From assembly GCA_965230215.1 (NCBI GenBank), contig CBDDKN010000001.1, forward strand, positions 1,798,001 to 1,862,000: a DNA stretch of 64,000 nucleotides, written 5' to 3'. This stretch comes from RFSX01 sp965230215 (GTDB lineage Bacteria; Bacteroidota; Bacteroidia; Chitinophagales; Saprospiraceae). Position numbers and translations under genes: made by a program. The notes beneath the pieces were generated by a model. That model worked only from the letters and a program-made list of their open reading frames with translations, did not search any database and had not been told where the DNA came from. Shown here piece after piece: positions 51,514 to 60,557 of the stretch; position 1 is the stretch's first letter, and every line of letters starts with the position of its first letter.

Positions 51514-53931
51514 ATGAATAATTTCAAATCTCTACTCTACTCATGCTTCTCGGCATGCTTAATCATTTTTTCAATCAATATTAGCAACGCGCAAACTTCC
51601 GACTTTGATGGGACGGATGGATTAAGTCTCACCCTTTCAGGTGGTTCGACCATGAGTGGTGCTACAAGCTTATTCCCAGCCGGTAGTAACTGGGGGAATC
51701 CAACAAATGCTTATGTAATATCTAATGGTTCTGGAACTATTACAACAACAGCAATAATGACCACTAGCTTGTCTTCATTCATAATGGATTTACAATCCAT
51801 TTCTGGAACTAGTGGAAATGGAGCTGATGGTTCAGATGAAGTACTTGTAGAAGTAAGTACTGATGGTGGATCTAACTTCACTACTATCGTAACTGTAAAT
51901 GGAAATAACAATGCCCGATGGACCTATGCAGGAGGTAATGCTGTCAGCACAGACCATAGTACCCCTATTACGATTGCTCCTGGTGGTGGTGGTGATAGAG
52001 ATGATGATATGGACGGTATTGAATCTGTTGAAATTACCGCTATACCTGCTGGTAATATTGTAATTAGAATTTCAGCGACAAACAATTCTAGCAATGAATA
52101 TTGGACGTTTGATAATCTGATATTTACTGAGTCTGGTTCATCATGTGTTATAAATACCGTAATGGCGAACAATGGATCTTGTATTGGTCCTGATTATACA
52201 TTTGATGTGAGTTTTTCTGTCACTGGTGGTAGCGGTACTTATGAAGTAATCGATGTAACAAATGGCAATGCCATATTGGCTAGTGGCTCAAGCTCACCAA
52301 TCACAGTAACATTAACAAACAATACAAGCAATACACCATTTGACATTAATGTCTGGGATCAAAACGATAATACTTGTATTGGTATGGCAGTCACGGTAAC
52401 TCCAGAGATATGCCCTCAAAATGGAATCAATTGCTGGGATACCAATGGCGATGGTATTAATGATCCAGCTGAAGATGTTAATATGGATGGCAACTTCGAT
52501 GCTCTGGATTGTCAAGGAGAAGATGGAATGGATGGTGCGCAAGGTCCGGAAGGACCAACGGGACCTCAGGGACCAGCTGGTAATGACGGTATGGATGGTG
52601 CGCAAGGGCCTCAAGGACCGCAAGGACCTGCCGGTAACGATGGAAATGACGGTATGGATGGCGCTCAAGGACCACAAGGTCCTGAAGGACCAACAGGACC
52701 TCAGGGACCAGCTGGTAATGATGGATCAAATGGTACTGATGGTATAAACTGTTGGGATACCAATGGTGATGGTATTAATGATCCGGCTGAAGATACCAAT
52801 ATGGATGGCAACTTCGATGCTCTGGATTGTCAGGGAGCCGATGGCATGGATGGTGCACAAGGACCGGAAGGACCAATGGGACCTCAGGGACCAGCTGGTA
52901 ATGATGGTATGGATGGTGCGCAAGGGCCTCAAGGACCCCAAGGACCTGCCGGTAACGATGGAAATGACGGTATGGATGGCGCACAGGGACCACAAGGTCC
53001 GGAAGGACCAACGGGACCTCAGGGACCAGCTGGTAATGATGGATCAAATGGTACTGATGGTATAAACTGTTGGGATACCAATGGTGATGGTATTAATGAT
53101 CCGGCTGAAGATACCAATATGGATGGCAACTTTGATGCTCTGGATTGTCAGGGAGTAGATGGCATGGATGGCGCTCAAGGACCGCAAGGGCCGGAAGGAC
53201 CAACGGGACCTCAGGGACCAGCTGGTAATGATGGTATGGACGGTATGGATGGCGCGCAAGGACCACAAGGGCCGGAAGGACCAACGGGACCTCAGGGACC
53301 AGCCGGTAATGATGGATCAAATGGTACAGATGGTATAAACTGTTGGGATACCAATGGTGATGGTATTAATGATCCGGCTGAGGATACCAATATGGATGGC
53401 AACTTCGATGCTCTGGATTGTCAAGGAGAAGATGGCATGGATGGCGCACAAGGACCACAAGGACCAGAAGGACCAACGGGGCCTCAAGGGCCAGCTGGTA
53501 ATGATGGTAACGACGGTATGGATGGCGCGCAAGGACCACAAGGGCCGGAAGGACCAACGGGACCTCAGGGACCAGCTGGTAATGATGGATCAAATGGTAC
53601 AGATGGTATAAACTGTTGGGATACCAATGGCGATGGTATTAATGATCCGGCTGAGGACACCAATATGGATGGAAACTTCGATGCTCTGGATTGTCAGGGA
53701 GCCGATGGTATGGATGGTGCTCAAGGGCCACAGGGACCTGAGGGGCCAACAGGACCACAAGGACCAGCCGGTAATGATGGTAACGACGGTATGGATGGCG
53801 CTCAAGGACCAGCAGGACCTCAAGGGCCTGAAGGACCAACGGGACCTCAGGGACCCAGGGACCCGCTGGAGATCCAGCAACAGCTGATGGAAACGGCATC
53901 TACGATGGAAATGGAACAACACCTTCTATGA
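51514..53931 (+). CDS. Second fibre protein, N-terminal part (frameshifted): Ig-like unit and EF-hand/collagen repeats
   Basis: 805 codons from the ATG at 51514 (signal MNNFKSLLYSCFSACLIIF ending near NAQ) to a TGA at 53929. A beta-rich N-terminal domain (to about 205) is followed by one Ig-like unit of the same family as in the first gene, then five copies of an EF-hand pair plus collagen-like segment (from residue 304). The frame is broken by a duplicated 8-bp AGGGACCC at 53849-53864, after which the protein ends with about 25 unrelated residues. Removing one copy joins it to the S74 domain that follows in the other frame. The intact protein would be about 964 residues. Confidence 0.85.
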   Translation: MNNFKSLLYSCFSACLIIFSINISNAQTSDFDGTDGLSLTLSGGSTMSGATSLFPAGSNWGNPTNAYVISNGSGTITTTAIMTTSLSSFIMDLQSISGTSGNGADGSDEVLVEVSTDGGSNFTTIVTVNGNNNARWTYAGGNAVSTDHSTPITIAPGGGGDRDDDMDGIESVEITAIPAGNIVIRISATNNSSNEYWTFDNLIFTESGSSCVINTVMANNGSCIGPDYTFDVSFSVTGGSGTYEVIDVTNGNAILASGSSSPITVTLTNNTSNTPFDINVWDQNDNTCIGMAVTVTPEICPQNGINCWDTNGDGINDPAEDVNMDGNFDALDCQGEDGMDGAQGPEGPTGPQGPAGNDGMDGAQGPQGPQGPAGNDGNDGMDGAQGPQGPEGPTGPQGPAGNDGSNGTDGINCWDTNGDGINDPAEDTNMDGNFDALDCQGADGMDGAQGPEGPMGPQGPAGNDGMDGAQGPQGPQGPAGNDGNDGMDGAQGPQGPEGPTGPQGPAGNDGSNGTDGINCWDTNGDGINDPAEDTNMDGNFDALDCQGVDGMDGAQGPQGPEGPTGPQGPAGNDGMDGMDGAQGPQGPEGPTGPQGPAGNDGSNGTDGINCWDTNGDGINDPAEDTNMDGNFDALDCQGEDGMDGAQGPQGPEGPTGPQGPAGNDGNDGMDGAQGPQGPEGPTGPQGPAGNDGSNGTDGINCWDTNGDGINDPAEDTNMDGNFDALDCQGADGMDGAQGPQGPEGPTGPQGPAGNDGNDGMDGAQGPAGPQGPEGPTGPQGPRDPLEIQQQLMETASTMEMEQHLL
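52423..53856 (+). repeat. Five tandem EF-hand plus collagen-like units
   Basis: Units start at 52423, 52741, 53059, 53332 and 53605. The first two are 318 bp and the next two 273 bp, differing by one collagen block; the last ends at the frameshift. Each codes for INCWDTNGDGINDPAED, a second loop MDGNFDALDC, and Gly-X-Y runs such as GPQGPEGPTGPQGPAGNDG. Confidence 0.92.
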
Positions 53932-54413
53932 CTCAGGTGTCTATTACAGATAATTTGAGTTTTGATGACAATACATTATACATTGATGGCTCAAATGACA
54001 GAGTTGGAATTGGTACTGATTCACCTACCAACGCATTAGACGTTATTGGTAATATTGGAGTTTCAGGACAAATCTTTGGATTATCAGATGAAAGACTCAA
54101 AACAAACAAAACACCTATTCTTAATGCGTCAGGCATTCTATCACAATTGAATCCAGTAACATACAATTTCAAAACAGAAAAATTCAATGAATTAAATCTT
54201 CCTACTTCTAAGCAATATGGTTTACTGGCACAGGAAGTTGAAAAGGTTTTACCAGAGATTGTTGCCCAAATGGAAACAAAGGACAACGAATTGCTGAAAT
54301 CTGTTAATTACGACGCATTGATTGCAATTCTAATCGGTGCTCTAAACGAACAACAATCAAGAATTGATGTACTTGAAGCCCAAATTCAATCATTAATAGA
54401 AGACAAAAAGTAA
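53928..54413 (+). CDS. Peptidase S74 (intramolecular chaperone) domain, C-terminal part of the second fibre gene
   Basis: 161 residues from the ATG at 53928. It closely matches the C-terminus of the first fibre protein: NLSFDDNTLYIDGS, VGIGTDSPTNALDVIG, the self-cleavage motif SDERLK (Ser53 and Lys58 of this part), YGLLAQEVEKVLPEIV, and a C-terminal coiled coil (LIGALNEQQSRIDVLEAQI). Its ATG overlaps the TGA of the upstream frame as ATGA, so it could be translated separately by reinitiation. It is more simply the displaced 3' end of one gene. The in-frame sequence upstream (GPAGDPATADGNGIYDG, from 53862) shows the missing joint. Confidence 0.85.
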   Translation: MTQVSITDNLSFDDNTLYIDGSNDRVGIGTDSPTNALDVIGNIGVSGQIFGLSDERLKTNKTPILNASGILSQLNPVTYNFKTEKFNELNLPTSKQYGLLAQEVEKVLPEIVAQMETKDNELLKSVNYDALIAILIGALNEQQSRIDVLEAQIQSLIEDKK

Positions 54414-54419
54414 TCAACA

Positions 54420-56048
54420 ATGAAGTTACTTAGAACAACATTTTTTAGCATCCTAATTCTTGTGCTTACAGTTCAAATTGCACAAGGACAATGTGGCAAT
54501 TTATATATTGAAGGAGTCATTGATGGTCCATTATCCGGCGGTACACCTAAAGCCATGAGGTTATGTGCAACAGCCGACATCAGTGATTTATCAATATATG
54601 GCATAGAATCAGTTAACAATGGAGGAGGTTCTTCGGGCAATCCGGAATACAACTTTCCAGCAGATGCCCTAACATCAGGTGATTGTATTTGGATTGCCTC
54701 AGAAACTACCCAGTTCAATGCATGGTTTGGGTTTGATCCATGCTATTCTAATTCTGTCATGCAAGTCAATGGTGACGATGCGCTTCTGCTATACTGTAGC
54801 GGTACACTTGAAGATGTTTTTGGTGATCCAGATATGGACGGCACTGGAGAACCATGGGAATATGCAGATGGATGGGCAAGTGCTTCAGATGCTGCAGCAG
54901 ATCCTGTATTTGATGAATTGGATTGGACCTATTCAGGTCCAGATGCATTGGATGGAGAAACTGATAATGCTAGTGCTTCAACACCCTACCCTAACCCTAG
55001 CTCTAATTGTCCTGTAAGTTTACCTGACATCTCAATAAATGACATTTCACAAAATGAGGGTGATGCGGGTACTTCCCTATTCTCATTTACGGTAACACTT
55101 TCAGCAATAGATGCAGCCGATGTAACCTTCGATATAAATACTGCAGATGGTAGCGCAACTGTAGCTGACATGGATTATGTCAGTATTGTCGGAGGCATGG
55201 GAACAATTACGGCAGGGAATCTAACGACCACAATAGATGTTACCGTTAATGGAGACACAGATATAGAATCAGATGAAACGTTTGATGTCGTACTCAGTAA
55301 TATTTCAGCCAACGCGACGATTTCTAATGGAACGGGTACCGGTACAATTCTCAATGATGATAGCCCTATGGTAAGCTGTCCTAATATTGGTGATATAATC
55401 ATTACAGAAATAATGCAGAATCCTGACGCAGTTGGGGATGGAAGTGGTGAGTATTTTGAAGTCTATAACACAACTGGCAGCGCTATTGATATTGACGGAT
55501 GGGAGCTAACTGATGATGGGATAGATAGTCACATTATCTCCAATGGCGGACCACTAAACGTACCACCAGGAGATTATCTTGTTCTTGGTATTAATGAAGA
55601 TGACATGACAAATGGAGGTGTCACAGTTGATTATGAATATACTTCTTTCAATTTGGGAAATAGCGATGATGAAGTTGTCCTCAACTGTGATCCATTGGGA
55701 ACCACTGTCGAAGTTGATAGGGTGAATTATGATGGCGGAACGAATTTTCCTGATCCCTCTGGAGCAAGTATGAACCTGGATCCAGGCAGCTTTAACAGTG
55801 TCGACAATGACAATGGCGCCAATTGGTGCGAAAGTACCTCAATGATATCGGGAGGAGACCTGGGAACACCAGGAACAATGAATGATGTTTGTGGTGCAGT
55901 ACTACCATCAATATCGATTTCCGATGTATCACAAAACGAAGGCGATGCTGGAACCAGCTTGTTTACATTCACTGTCACGCTTAGTGCCATGGATGCAGCC
56001 GATGTTACTTTTGATATCAATACCGCACTGATGGTAGTGCCACAATAG
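54420..56048 (+). CDS. Lamin-tail/Calx-beta surface protein, N-terminal part (frameshifted)
   Basis: 542 residues. A signal peptide (MKLLRTTFFSILILVLTVQI, AQGQ) precedes an N-terminal lamin-tail-like domain (LYIEGVIDGPLSGGTPKAM) and a Calx-beta domain (VTFDINTADGSATVADMDY, ITAGNLTTTIDV, SDETFDVVLSN). A full lamin-tail domain (CPNIGDIIITEIMQNPDAVG, FEVYNTTGSAIDIDGW) follows, then the start of a second Calx-beta domain. The frame is lost in that second Calx-beta at about 56027, and the reading ends TALMVVPQ. It is one gene with the following frame. Confidence 0.85.
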   Translation: MKLLRTTFFSILILVLTVQIAQGQCGNLYIEGVIDGPLSGGTPKAMRLCATADISDLSIYGIESVNNGGGSSGNPEYNFPADALTSGDCIWIASETTQFNAWFGFDPCYSNSVMQVNGDDALLLYCSGTLEDVFGDPDMDGTGEPWEYADGWASASDAAADPVFDELDWTYSGPDALDGETDNASASTPYPNPSSNCPVSLPDISINDISQNEGDAGTSLFSFTVTLSAIDAADVTFDINTADGSATVADMDYVSIVGGMGTITAGNLTTTIDVTVNGDTDIESDETFDVVLSNISANATISNGTGTGTILNDDSPMVSCPNIGDIIITEIMQNPDAVGDGSGEYFEVYNTTGSAIDIDGWELTDDGIDSHIISNGGPLNVPPGDYLVLGINEDDMTNGGVTVDYEYTSFNLGNSDDEVVLNCDPLGTTVEVDRVNYDGGTNFPDPSGASMNLDPGSFNSVDNDNGANWCESTSMISGGDLGTPGTMNDVCGAVLPSISISDVSQNEGDAGTSLFTFTVTLSAMDAADVTFDINTALMVVPQ

Positions 56049-58204
56049 CAGACATGGATTATGTAGCCATAGTTGGTGGCATGGGAACAATCACTGCAGG
56101 AAATTTGAATACAACGATTGATATAACTGTAAATGGTGATACTGATTTTGAAACTGATGAAACATTTGATGTAATACTCAGTAATGTATCCGCTAATGCA
56201 ACCATTAGTGATGGAACAGGAACCGGAACAATTCTCAATGATGATATGTCCTTGGTTACCTGCCCAAATATTGGAGACATTATCATAACCGAAATAATGC
56301 AAAACCCTGATGCAGTAGGTGATGGAGTTGGTGAGTATTTTGAAATCTATAATACAACGGCTAATCCCATAGATATTGAGGGATGGGAAATAGCAGATAA
56401 CTCTGCAGACAGCCATATCATTTCAAATGGAGGACCATTAAATGTACCAGCCAATGGATATCTGGTGCTTGGCATTAACGATGATGACTTAACCAATGGC
56501 GGTGTTACTGTTGATTATGCATATACTGGAATCAATCTATCCAATAGTGATGATGAGATAATACTGAATTGTGATCCTACAGGAAGTACCGTTGAGGTAG
56601 ATCGGGTAGATTATGATGGCGGACCGAACTTCCCTGATCCAACAGGAGCCAGTATGAATCTAGATCCTGGAAACTTTAATAGTTCCGACAATGACAATGG
56701 GGCCAATTGGTGTGAAAGTACTTCTATGCTTTCAGGAGGTGATCTTGGAACACCAGGTGCTATGAACGATGTTTGTTCCAATCTTCCCGACATATCAATC
56801 AATGATGTTTCTATGCTTGAGGGTGATTCAGGCACGAGCACTTTTAGCTTCACAGTCACCCTAAGTGCTATGGATGCCGCAGATGTCACTTTTGATATCA
56901 ATACTGCTGATGGAACTGCAACAACTGCAGACATGGATTATACGGCAATAATCAGTGGCATGGGTACCATCACCGCTGGAAACCTAAGTACTACTATAGA
57001 TGTAACTGTAAACGGAGATACCAATGTTGAAGCAAATGAAACATTCGATGTCGTACTAAGTAATATCTCTGCCAATGCAACCATATCAGATGGGACCGGT
57101 ACAGGTACAATTGAAAATGATGATAATAATTGCCCTAATGTCGGTGATATTATCATTACTGAAATCATGCAAAATCCTGATGCTGTTCTTGACGATAACG
57201 GTGAGTATTTCGAAATATACAACACCACAGCCAACCCGATAGATATTGATGGGTGGGAGATAGCTGACGATGGTTCTGATAGTCATATTATATCTAACGG
57301 AGGTCCACTTAATGTACCAGCGGGGGGATATCTTGTTCTATCTAACAATATGGACAACTTGACTAACGGAGGTGTCACAGTTGATTACGAATATACTTCT
57401 TACACATTATCAAATAGTGATGATGAAGTGGTCCTCAATTGCGATCCATCAGGAAGTATTACTGAAGTAGACAGGGTTAATTATGATGGTGGCACCAACT
57501 TTCCAGATCCGTCAGGTGCCAGTATGAACCTGGATCCAGGAAGCTTCAACAGTTCAGATAATGACACGGGTACCAATTGGTGCGTAAGCACATCAATGAT
57601 TTCAGGCGGAGACTTGGGTACACCAGGTACAATGAATGATGCCTGTGGAGCTTCACTACCAAGTATCTCAATAAACGACGTTTCAATGGTTGAAGGGAAT
57701 GCAGGGACCGGTACATTCAGCTTCACAGTTACGCTTTCTGCTATGGCAGGAGCAGATGTAACATTCGATATTAACACCATGGATGGAACCGCCACAGTGG
57801 CTGACATGGACTATGTTGAAATTGTTGGAGGTATGGGAACAATCACTGCAGGAAACCTCAACACAACAGTAGATGTGACCGTTAATGGTGACACGACCAT
57901 AGAGCCTGATGAAACTTTCGATGTAGTTCTTAGTAACATTTCAGCGAATGCCACTATCAGTGATGGAACCGGAACCGGAACAATAGAAGATGATGATAAT
58001 AATTGTCCTAGCATGCTCAACCTTTCAGGTACTATTACAATGAACCAGATTTATGAGACTTCAGGATCAATTATTTCAGGTCAGATCATCGAGGCACCTG
58101 CTGACGTAGAATACAATGCGGCTACTGAGATAATTCTGAATTATCCTTTTCATGTAAAAGTTGGTGCAGAATTCGAAGCTTATATTGATGGATGTGGTAA
58201 TTAA
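56029..58204 (+). CDS. Lamin-tail/Calx-beta surface protein, C-terminal part of the frameshifted gene
   Basis: About 724 codons continue the Calx-beta domain interrupted at 56027; the first ATG in this frame is at 56054 (716 residues). It has the rest of the Calx-beta domain, then two more lamin-tail plus Calx-beta pairs (lamin-tail Cys at 56261 and 57131). The C-terminal segment (NLSGTITMNQIYETSG, FHVKVGAEFEAYIDGC) resembles the '3-coathanger stack' repeat found at the end of many Bacteroidota surface proteins. There is no classical T9SS tail. Repaired, the full gene would code for about 1261 residues. A terminator follows. Confidence 0.85.
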
Positions 58205-58221
58205 TAAGCGATAAGTAAAAT

Positions 58222-58257
58222 AAAAAGGGGTTAGAAAATTTCTAACCCCTTTTTTTA
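58222..58257. terminator. Bidirectional terminator after the surface-protein locus
   Basis: An 11-bp stem GGGGTTAGAAA/TTTCTAACCCC with T runs on both strands. It ends the surface-protein gene (plus) and the dehydrogenase operon (minus). Confidence 0.88.
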
Positions 58258-58262
58258 TGCAT

Positions 58263-58820
58263 TTAAAGAGCCCATGTTTTGCCAACTTCTTCATAGTCGA
58301 TGCATCCTTGATAAGGTGCCCCAGGCACAGGGTCCCATTCCAGATGCTCAGTAGCACCAGCTTCAGATTTACAATAACCGACTACTGTCCATTCCTTAAG
58401 TCTTGCAAAAACATTACTCTTTTTATCTGCTTTAGAATCTTTGACCAGCTTATCAAACGCTTCAGCCCTCTGAGCTACATCACATTTCATAAATGAGCGA
58501 CCTTGATTCTTTTTTACATCTTTCTCGAATTGATCCAACTGAGCCAAAAAAGTATCCACTTCCTCTTGTGGATAACAATCCAGGATCGCATCTATGAATC
58601 TGTCAACCATGGCTTCTTTGGCACCTGGTGTCTCAGTTTTGGGGATGATCATTTCAACCATCTCTGCCACGAGCAATGCTTGCCTGGCATTAAAATTATT
58701 GGGTGTCCAATCAATACTTGGATCTGCGGCACATCCACTCATAACAGCTGCGACTGTACCAGCTGTTAAACTGTATCCCAATATCATAGATGATGTCTTG
58801 AGTGCTTCTCTCCTATCCAT
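58263..58820 (-). CDS. Gluconate 2-dehydrogenase subunit 3 family protein
   Basis: A 185-residue exported protein that is the small partner of GMC dehydrogenases. The N-terminus MDRREALKTSSMILGYSLT resembles a Tat signal (RR) and ends in a lipobox-like SGC. The mature part has LLVAEMVEMIIPKTETPGAK, MVDRFIDAIL and a C-terminal GAPYQGCIDY, which are typical of subunit 3. It lies 11 bp after the GMC oxidoreductase gene. It probably helps the dehydrogenase fold or be exported. Confidence 0.9.
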   Translation of the reverse strand: MDRREALKTSSMILGYSLTAGTVAAVMSGCAADPSIDWTPNNFNARQALLVAEMVEMIIPKTETPGAKEAMVDRFIDAILDCYPQEEVDTFLAQLDQFEKDVKKNQGRSFMKCDVAQRAEAFDKLVKDSKADKKSNVFARLKEWTVVGYCKSEAGATEHLEWDPVPGAPYQGCIDYEEVGKTWAL

Positions 58821-58831
58821 ATCAATCCTTT

Positions 58832-60535
58832 TTAAAGTTCATTTTTATTTAATGATTCAACCGCATAATTTGCAGCTCTGGCCGTTAATGCCATATATGT
58901 CAAAGATGGATTTTGACAACCTCCCGATGTCATACATGCACCATCAGTAATAAATACATTTTTAACAGCATGAATTTGATTCCATTTATTTAAAACCGAA
59001 GTTTTAGGATCACGACCCATTCGTGCTGTTCCCATCTCATGAATGCCCAAGCCCATTGCATATCTGTTTTCAAATTGCTCTACATCCTTCAACCCAACTC
59101 TTTCGCACATCTCCGCTGCTTGCTCTTTCATATCCTTGCGCATGTTTTTCTCATTCTCCTTTATCTCAGCATCGATCTTCAAGGTCGGCATGCCCCACTT
59201 ATCGAGGACATCCCTATTCAACTCCACTTTGTTTTCATGGTAAGGAAGAATCTCACCGAATCCTGAGAAATTAAAACTCCAATCGCCTGGTGTGGCCAAC
59301 GCATTCTTAAATTGCGCACCATATTCTGCTTCAGCAACCTGGTGACCCCAACCTGCGCGTCCACCTCCACCTTGGTATCCATAACCTCTGATGAAATTAT
59401 CCATCTTACTTGCTGCATCAATATTTCGGAATCTCGGAACATATATACCATTCGCTCTTCTGCCTTTATGGTATTTATCCTTCCAATCATCAGATCGTCC
59501 TCTTGCACCCAATTGAAAATGGTGATCCATCAAGTTATGACCCAATTCTCCTGAATCATTACCCATCCCGTCAGGGAATCTCTCAGAAGTGGATTGCATC
59601 AATATCTGAGTAGTCCCCAAACAAGAAGCATTAAGGAAGATAATCCTGGCAAAGTATTCTCGCGTATCGCCTGTCTCAGAATCCTTTATTCTTATGCCTG
59701 TTGCCTTTTGTGTCTCATTATCAAATATCACCTCTGTTACAATGGCATTCGGAACAAGCGTCATATTGCCACTGCGCTCTGCTGCTGGTAAGGTTGAGGC
59801 TTGAGAACTAAAGTATGCGCCAAAAGGACAACCACGTTGGCATCTGTTTCTATTCTGACACTGCCCTCTTCCATTATGTGGGACAGTAAGATTAGCAGTT
59901 CGGCCTATTGTCATCAATCTATCGGTATAATTGGCTTTAATACCATCTGCTACATGCTGTTCTATACATGAAAATTCCATGGGTGGCAAAAACTTACCAT
60001 CAGGCAATTGAGGCAAACCCTCAGCACGACCACTGACACCTATGAATGATTCCACATAATCATACCAGGGAGCAATATCCTTATAACGTATGGGCCAATC
60101 AACGGCAACACCATCTTTGAGGTTTGCTTCAAAATCCATTTCACTCAATCTATAGGATTGTCTTCCCCACATGAGCGATCTTCCTCCCACGTGATAACCC
60201 CGTATCCAATCAAATGGCTTTACTTCTTCATATGGCTGATCCGTATCTTTGATCCACCAGTGCTTGTAGAATTCGTTAATGGTGTAACCCGTTCTGGACT
60301 GAACCTTGTAATCCTTCATCTCTTCTCTTGACAATCGACCTCCTCTGGGTACGTCCCAGGTTTCGAGATTGGCTGTAGGGTATTCACCATGCTTTACATT
60401 TCTGCCTCTATCTAGCACCAGGGTTTTTAATCCTTTCTCACATAATTCTTTCGCAGCCCAGCCACCACTGATACCTGTACCGACGACAATAGCATCATAT
60501 GTGACCTCTTCTTTTCCTTGACTATTAAAATTCAT
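58832..60535 (-). CDS. GMC-family oxidoreductase (sugar/alcohol dehydrogenase large subunit)
   Basis: A 567-residue FAD enzyme. The nucleotide-binding start DAIVVGTGISGGWAAKEL and LVLDRGRN are followed by VGGRSLMWGRQSYRL, a Cys-rich segment CQNRNRCQRGCPFGAYFS, FLNASCLGTTQILMQS, and the C-terminal HEMGTARMG and GGCQNPSLTYMALTARAAN. These are features of the gluconate-2-dehydrogenase-like GMC group that oxidises sugars, including 3-keto-sugar formation. Neighbours are subunit 3 (11 bp after) and a sugar isomerase-like protein (22 bp before). No signal peptide is seen; export might occur together with the Tat-type small subunit. Confidence 0.92.
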   Translation of the reverse strand: MNFNSQGKEEVTYDAIVVGTGISGGWAAKELCEKGLKTLVLDRGRNVKHGEYPTANLETWDVPRGGRLSREEMKDYKVQSRTGYTINEFYKHWWIKDTDQPYEEVKPFDWIRGYHVGGRSLMWGRQSYRLSEMDFEANLKDGVAVDWPIRYKDIAPWYDYVESFIGVSGRAEGLPQLPDGKFLPPMEFSCIEQHVADGIKANYTDRLMTIGRTANLTVPHNGRGQCQNRNRCQRGCPFGAYFSSQASTLPAAERSGNMTLVPNAIVTEVIFDNETQKATGIRIKDSETGDTREYFARIIFLNASCLGTTQILMQSTSERFPDGMGNDSGELGHNLMDHHFQLGARGRSDDWKDKYHKGRRANGIYVPRFRNIDAASKMDNFIRGYGYQGGGGRAGWGHQVAEAEYGAQFKNALATPGDWSFNFSGFGEILPYHENKVELNRDVLDKWGMPTLKIDAEIKENEKNMRKDMKEQAAEMCERVGLKDVEQFENRYAMGLGIHEMGTARMGRDPKTSVLNKWNQIHAVKNVFITDGACMTSGGCQNPSLTYMALTARAANYAVESLNKNEL

Positions 60536-60557
60536 GCCTTCGTATAATTATTTAATG

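Noticed and set aside
48583..53856. Regular tandem repeats that could suggest a CRISPR array
   Set aside because: Units are 273-318 bp, entirely in frame inside coding regions, and there are no short repeats with unique spacers.
50185..53922. Long antisense open frames rich in Pro, Cys or Leu within the collagen region
   Set aside because: They are shadows of the GGA/CCA-rich Gly-Pro codons on the coding strand and contain no family motif or start signal.
50926..54413. S74 domains as a sign of a prophage
   Set aside because: There are no capsid, portal, terminase or integrase genes nearby, and both domains sit at the end of proteins with signal peptides and surface modules.
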